From: Ceratodon purpureus
Taxonomy: Eukaryota; Streptophyta; Bryopsida; Pseudoditrichales; Ditrichaceae
NCBI GenBank assembly: GCA_014871385.1
Contig: CM026421.1
Coordinates: forward strand, 12,760,305 to 12,824,304
DNA length: 64,000 nucleotides
Direction of reading: 5' to 3'
Every line of letters starts with the position of its first letter. The first letter of the stretch is position 1. Under the pieces are notes generated by a model. The model had not been told where the DNA came from. It searched no databases and saw nothing but the letters and a program-made list of their open reading frames with translations. A program made the translations under genes and the position numbers. Of the stretch, positions 59,198-64,000 are shown piece by piece.

Positions 59198-60310
59198 CTA
59201 CACCCTTCTCCTCACCAGATTCTTCGCCAGCTCGTTCTCGTCATCCTCCACCAGCGACAACTGTGTGACCTCGTCAATTGAGGACAAGCCGTCCGCGCTT
59301 TTCTCAAGTGCTGTCAAGTCCTTCATCTCCTCCAAATCCTTCTCAGCATCGTTTGTTAGTATAACACTTCTTTCATGCCCAGTGGTATGCTCAAAGTCGC
59401 CGCCAACACCAGCCTCGTCAAAGAGAAATTTCGCCTTCATGGTATCGAGGTCCTCGTGAATTTCCTTGAACGCTTCTCGGTTATCAGTCCGGCTAGGCAC
59501 AGTGCCGTTCACGACACCGGGACACATATAGCAGGGGTGACCTCCGGCTATGGCCCCGGGGAATTGAAGGGTGGGGGCAGGGGACCCGGCGCTCACCCCA
59601 TAGAATTTGAGGTTTTATTTTTTTATTTTTTATTTTTTAATTTACTTGGGAAAAAATAGAGGCTATAAAAACCAAAATCCAATGAGATCAACTCTAATTA
59701 CCCCGTGATCGTTGTTTTGAGTGAACCCTAAAATTACTTAAAGGGCAAAGGATCCTACCGGACCTGTCGCCCTTATTCAAACCCTTCTCGCTCCGCTCGA
59801 TAGGTTTGAAAAACCTTATATTATTCATGTAGATTTCTGAAACCATTTGTCTAAAAGATTAAATTAAAATTAAAAAAAATTAAATAAATAAATAAAAATT
59901 ATGAAAGTTAGGTCTGCCCCTTGCCCCGGTGAGAGCTGCCCTTTGCTCGATGTCGGGTCCTCCTGCTCCCGACCCCCCACTCCACCGAGTCGACGAGAGG
60001 AGGTCACCTTTGTTATATTCTATCCGACGACACCAGAGCCTCCACTTTGCGCAACATTGTGAGAAGCTCATCAAAAGCAGTATAATCCACGTTACTGCCA
60101 TTAAAGGATTTGCCGTTGATAAAATCCTTATCCAGATCTTTCAACCAGTCACCAATGACTTTGAAACGATCAGCAATGCGCTTGCACTGATACTTATTCA
60201 ACCACACATTACCGACAATCCTCTGTACATTCTCGATTATCTCTAAAGCTTGCGAAACTTGAGAAACGGGTGCGGCCATCTCATCTCGTGAACGCTTGAC
60301 TGAACCTATG
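59198..60310 (-). pseudogene. Broken copy of the tandem-kinase gene N-terminus
   Basis: From 60279 the minus strand reads MAAPVSQVSQALEIIENVQR and continues closely like the intact kinase gene to ALVSS; homology also covers the upstream splice acceptor and the SRDEM codons. After a 508-bp insertion it resumes with RTDNREAFKEIHEDLDTMKA and DDAEKDLEEM-like sequence, then stops after VRRRV at 59198, before the kinase domains. Compared with the intact gene about 17 bases are missing next to the insertion. It is in inverted orientation to the intact gene about 17 kb away. A short helical-domain protein of 88 residues could still be made from 60279-60013. Confidence 0.85.
59519..60026. mobile_element. 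508-bp nonautonomous TIR element (hAT-like) in the kinase fragment
   Basis: ACGACACC occurs on both sides (59511-59518 and 60027-60034), an 8-base target duplication as made by hAT transposons. The ends form an imperfect inverted repeat of about 28 bases, including a perfect GGTGACCTCC / GGAGGTCACC pair (59537 and 59999). There is no transposase frame. The middle is AT-rich with a T-run; the ends are GC-rich. Confidence 0.65.
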
Positions 60311-60525
60311 TCAGAAATTTCTCTCCGTTGTTAAATTATAGAAATCAGTCTTCACTTCTGAATGTCTGTTCAAAAGTGTCTGTTAAAAACAATGGAAATT
60401 AAGGCATGTTATAAGCATGTACTATAAAACATTGAACAGCATTGCAAGAGGGGACAATACCAAGAATGTTTTGGATATTCTGAATGGTTTCTGAAGCTCC
60501 GAAAACGGCTGGAGAATTTTGCGTC

Positions 60526-61710
60526 TCAAGTTTCCACAATGGTTACACCGCAACTGGGTGGCGCCCTCCTCCGATTGTCTGAATGGCCCATCGCACCAAT
60601 TCCCGTTCTCCTCAGTGGAAAAGAGTAGGTGGACCCAAAACATTTCATTGTTTGTAACCATGCGCCTACATTGTCTTGAGTATCATTAGCACAATGAGCC
60701 TGAATCAATGTTGCAACAGATTCATATAAGGAATGGTCTTGAATGACATTTGATGTTGTTCTTGTCATTTCCAATACCCTATCAATGAATATTGGACAAG
60801 CCATATCTGCATCTTCAGTTACTGGTTTCCACACCTTCCACCCAGCAAGGTGAGGGACAATCTCCTTTGTCTTCAATAGGTCTAAAGAGCACATGTCTTC
60901 AATGTGCCCTCTCTTAAGCATTTATTTGCCCATGATCCTACATGAGAGTCTTTAGATGCTGCTTCAAGAGTAGCAATAGCAGATGGATCACATATATAAA
61001 TATACTTCACTACTAAATTATTTTCTTCCCTTCTTTGACAAGTGACTTTTCTCTTCAACAGCATTCCCGAAGGAAGAGGGTTGGGCATCTCTGGAAGAGT
61101 ATTTGGTTTCTTCTCCATCTTTTCTTCTTTTCCTACTTTTCCTACTTCTTTGCCCACCACCCTCTTAAAACAAGTTTATAGATTGTTGTATCCGCGTATC
61201 CTGATGACCACTAGTTTTTGAAGAATTAAAATCACCCTTGAACCTCCCGATTCCAAAATTCTCTACAGTAGCAATGTCCACTATCTTGGTATACTCATGA
61301 GAATTAAAATAATCTACAATTGACTTCCACTCATTAGCTTGGTTCCAAAAATTAAGTACAAAGCTTCCGTCATGAGTAAAAAAAATAAAAACATTCTTGT
61401 CACTAAGGTAAGCTTGAGATGCTATCACACATTCTATATAAATCAATGCATCATTGTCAAACTTGCTGACACCATAGTTGGTGTAGGACCATGTCTTCCA
61501 ATCTAGTTCTTCCCTGAGGTCATCATAAATTTCAGAAGGCCTTGCACTTTCTTCATAACCTTTGTGATTGTATAAGTCGGAAATCTTTATAGGCGTATAT
61601 CTCTCCACACTTTCCCGCAAAAAATGCTTTCAAAGCTCTTTAACAACAGCCTCACTCACATAACATCGGCCTTGCTCAAGTTTTCGAGAAACCAAATTTG
61701 TTACTCATCG
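60526..61710 (-). pseudogene. PIN-nuclease-like family, copy C (most complete)
   Basis: Reading the minus strand from about 61700: NLVSRKLEQGRCYVSEAVVK, a TGA, then YTPIKISDLYNHKG, DNDALIYIECVIASQAYLS, FFTHDGSF and EWKSIVDYFNSHEYTKIVDI (to 61165). A second block has PLPSGMLLKRKVTCQR and KYIYICDPSAIATLE (61160-60882), and a third, overlapping in another frame, has LAGWKVWKPVTEDADMACPI (60921-60526). The order matches copy A, so the family seems to encode one protein of roughly 500 residues, here broken by one stop and about two frame changes or by introns. The TND-F motif of copies A and B is THDGSF here, so the putative acidic site partly remains. Function unknown; PIN-like fold is inference. 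Confidence 0.6.
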
Positions 61711-64000
61711 CTTGCCACATTTGTTATAATATTGTTACAACATTGGTATCTAGATATATATATTCAAGTACTCTTCATCCACGCCTTCAAGATAAAGATG
61801 TGATTTATAGGATTGAATTGTCTTCTTTGAGTATCCTGAAATACACAAATGCACTTAGATGTAAGGAATGTTACACATCTCTTTACCACATCTCTAAAAG
61901 TTTTCAAATGAAAAATTTGAGCTTTTTAAAACCTAGTTTAAAATTAAACCAATCCTCAATAAACCAATGTAGCAAAATTCAAATTAAACACACAATTGTT
62001 TTTTTGATTTGTTATGGCTCATGTCATAGCTTCAAGAGAAATTTTGATAAAATGGAACAAAGATAACGTTGTTAAGCTAGTTTTAATGAAACCTTAAAAC
62101 TAGGGGACCTCTACATATACTTAACTCTCAAAAAAATGATCCATGACTTGCTTAAGAATTAAATGTATAGATTTACATAATGGAGAGGGAGATGCTCATA
62201 CTCAATCATGCGAGGACTATGTGTTTGGATCCCAAATTCCTTCTTTTCCAATCTTCTGACCATATAGTATCCTTATATCTATTGCAAATTTTAGATGCCA
62301 TTTTTGCTGCAGACTGGTAAAAACATTGCCAATTTGGTGAGACCACCTAAAGATTAACTCTTCATTTTGCTAAACGTTAGAACATATTAAGAACACATAA
62401 CTTCTTAAGTACTTATATGTGTTGCACACTTACCAAAACATAATTACTAAGTAGAAAAGCAAGTTTGTAATCAACCACTTCATATTTCATAAGTCTAAAG
62501 ATTACACAAAATTGTATAACTAAATCAAGTCATTCAGGTCAAAATAAAGTGATTCTTGTGAAGCAACAAAAACATTACATCTTCATAGAACGGGGTGAGA
62601 GCACAATAAAGTGGACCACAAAGTGCAACATGTGATCACTAGGAAGTGAATATGAAGTGTGCTGTTTTTTAAAGCTCAAAGCTGATTTTGAGCATTATAG
62701 TGTAGTTTTTGAGCATTTTAGTCACTTTTTAGGGTGTCACAAGGTGTCTTATATACATCTTCCTAAAGAAAACATCTTCAATTGAAACTTATTTTGACCG
62801 CTAGTTCTAAATCACAAAAATGAACTTTTTCAAAGTCTTAATTTCTTCATTTGGGGACCTCTATTGTCTTTAGAGGACGTTTTTTTCAATTTAAAAAACA
62901 ATGTTCGGTGAAAAAAAACTCCCCAAAAGTTTCACGGAAAACAGTGTCTTAAAAACGTATTTTAGACACTTTTGGCCAATCTAGAATTCCAACCACAGCT
63001 GTCTAAGATCATTTCTACAAGCGTAGTGTACAAATGGAGGTCCCCGCGAAGTCAAAAGTGATTTTTGTCGTAAATACAATGTAAAACAATCACTTTTCCA
63101 AATGACAGCTTTCACTTTGTCCGACTTTATGGTGTTCGTAGAGGTGTCTAAACTCAACATCTTCTTCCGCAAATTTGGGAAGTTGTAGAACATCAAGTCT
63201 AAATTCCGTATCCCAAACTTAATTTTCAATCAAGAAGTCTTACATGCCACTTTCTCTACCGTTTACACATAGGGCTGAAATTGTCAAATAGTTAACCACT
63301 TTTTTGGCACACTTTATTATGCTTCCCTCCAACGTATAAAAAGGTTGTGGACTTTATAAACAAGAAGTGTAAAAAGATTGTAGACAGACCAAATGGTTGT
63401 AGGAACTTCTGATCCTAAGTTGAGATTAACATATATCACTAAAATGCACAAAATGCCCTACAATGCGATGCTCTACAACACCCCAAACCCTACCTACCTC
63501 AATTCCAAACCTTACACAGAAATCCCAAAAACATCGACAAAAAAAAAAAATAAAAAAATTAAAATTAAAATTAAAAAATTAAAAAATTAAAAAATTTGCT
63601 AATCCAAAGATCTGATGTATACTCCGACTCAAACCCTGAAAGAATCCCATAATTCTCACTACCAAAGTCTTTGGTAGTAAAGAGAAGGAGTGTAACCACA
63701 TCAAGCTATTGGTAAAATAACATAGTAAAATCCTACACAGGGTATCCCAAATGTACCGTGGCTAGAAGCGGAGTCGCTGCGCATGGCGCTGAGCCTGATC
63801 CCTAACGCCACCAACTGCCGCACACACTTCTGAACGCATCCTTAACACCACTGGCTGCCACATACACTTCTGAACGCATCCTTAATACTACCGACTGCCA
63901 CACACACTTCTGAACGAATCCTTAACACGACCATCATGGAGCCTCCAATGATGATGATGGGTCAGACTCATATTTGTCCCTCACTTGCTCCAGTCTCCCG
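61711..64000. other. AT-rich spacer to the right edge
   Basis: No gene is supported. An A-rich simple-sequence tract lies at 63540-63597. A 40-bp tandem repeat near the edge is listed separately. Confidence 0.5.
63798..63935. repeat. 40-bp tandem repeat, about 3.5 copies
   Basis: Units start at 63798, 63838, 63878 and 63918 with ATCC-TAA and share CACTTCTGAACG near their ends. They differ at a few positions each. The frame stays open through them, but 40 is not a multiple of three, so a repeated peptide is not expected. Confidence 0.85.

Overview
This window looks like nuclear DNA of a land plant, most likely a bryophyte such as a moss of the Physcomitrium type (inference). The genes are split by short GT-AG introns in AT-rich spacer, their leaders are long and intron-bearing, and the conserved proteins read as plant proteins: a MYB-CC (PHR1-like) factor, a plant-type RPN7 and a plant MLKL-like kinase. 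There are no operons, CRISPR arrays or bacterial signals. The species was not confirmed by a search.

Layout, left to right. 0.5-2.5 kb: a NudC-family gene on the minus strand that runs off the left edge. 3.75-4.9 kb: an intronless gene for proteasome lid subunit RPN7. 8.4-9.1 kb: a decayed second copy of the NudC 5' end. 9.7-10.5 kb: a small three-exon gene of unknown function. 17.0-20.4 kb: a nine-exon MYB-CC transcription factor gene (minus). 22.7-37.0 kb: a repeat-rich block holding broken copies of an unnamed PIN-nuclease-like family. One copy is split by an 862-bp element with TTAA target duplications, and another by a 9.7-kb Ty3/Gypsy LTR retrotransposon with apparently identical LTRs. 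40.0-42.75 kb: a kinase gene with a helical N-terminal region, a pseudokinase domain and an active kinase domain. 43.1-46.6 kb: an ARM-repeat gene (minus) with signs of decay. 47.5-47.9 kb: a cluster of short palindromes. 49.75-57.1 kb: gamma-tubulin complex component 2 in 23 coding exons. 57.5 kb: a small repeat-containing ORF. 59.2-60.3 kb: a broken inverted copy of the kinase gene's N-terminus carrying a 508-bp TIR element. 60.5-61.7 kb: another copy of the PIN-like family. The rest is AT-rich spacer with small tandem repeats.

The host genes are unrelated housekeeping and regulatory loci (cytoskeleton and dynein-pathway chaperone, proteolysis, microtubule nucleation, phosphate-type transcription control, signalling); no pathway links them. 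Two things stand out. The first is the retrotransposon, whose single 2665-codon frame continues past integrase into about 735 residues with a coiled coil and a CCH-type finger resembling the XS zinc finger of RNA-silencing proteins. The second is the tandem pseudokinase-kinase protein, whose N-terminus has been copied nearby. Exon chains for NudC, the small gene, MYB-CC, the kinase, the later part of the ARM gene and GCP2 were built by hand from splice sites and checked for phase.
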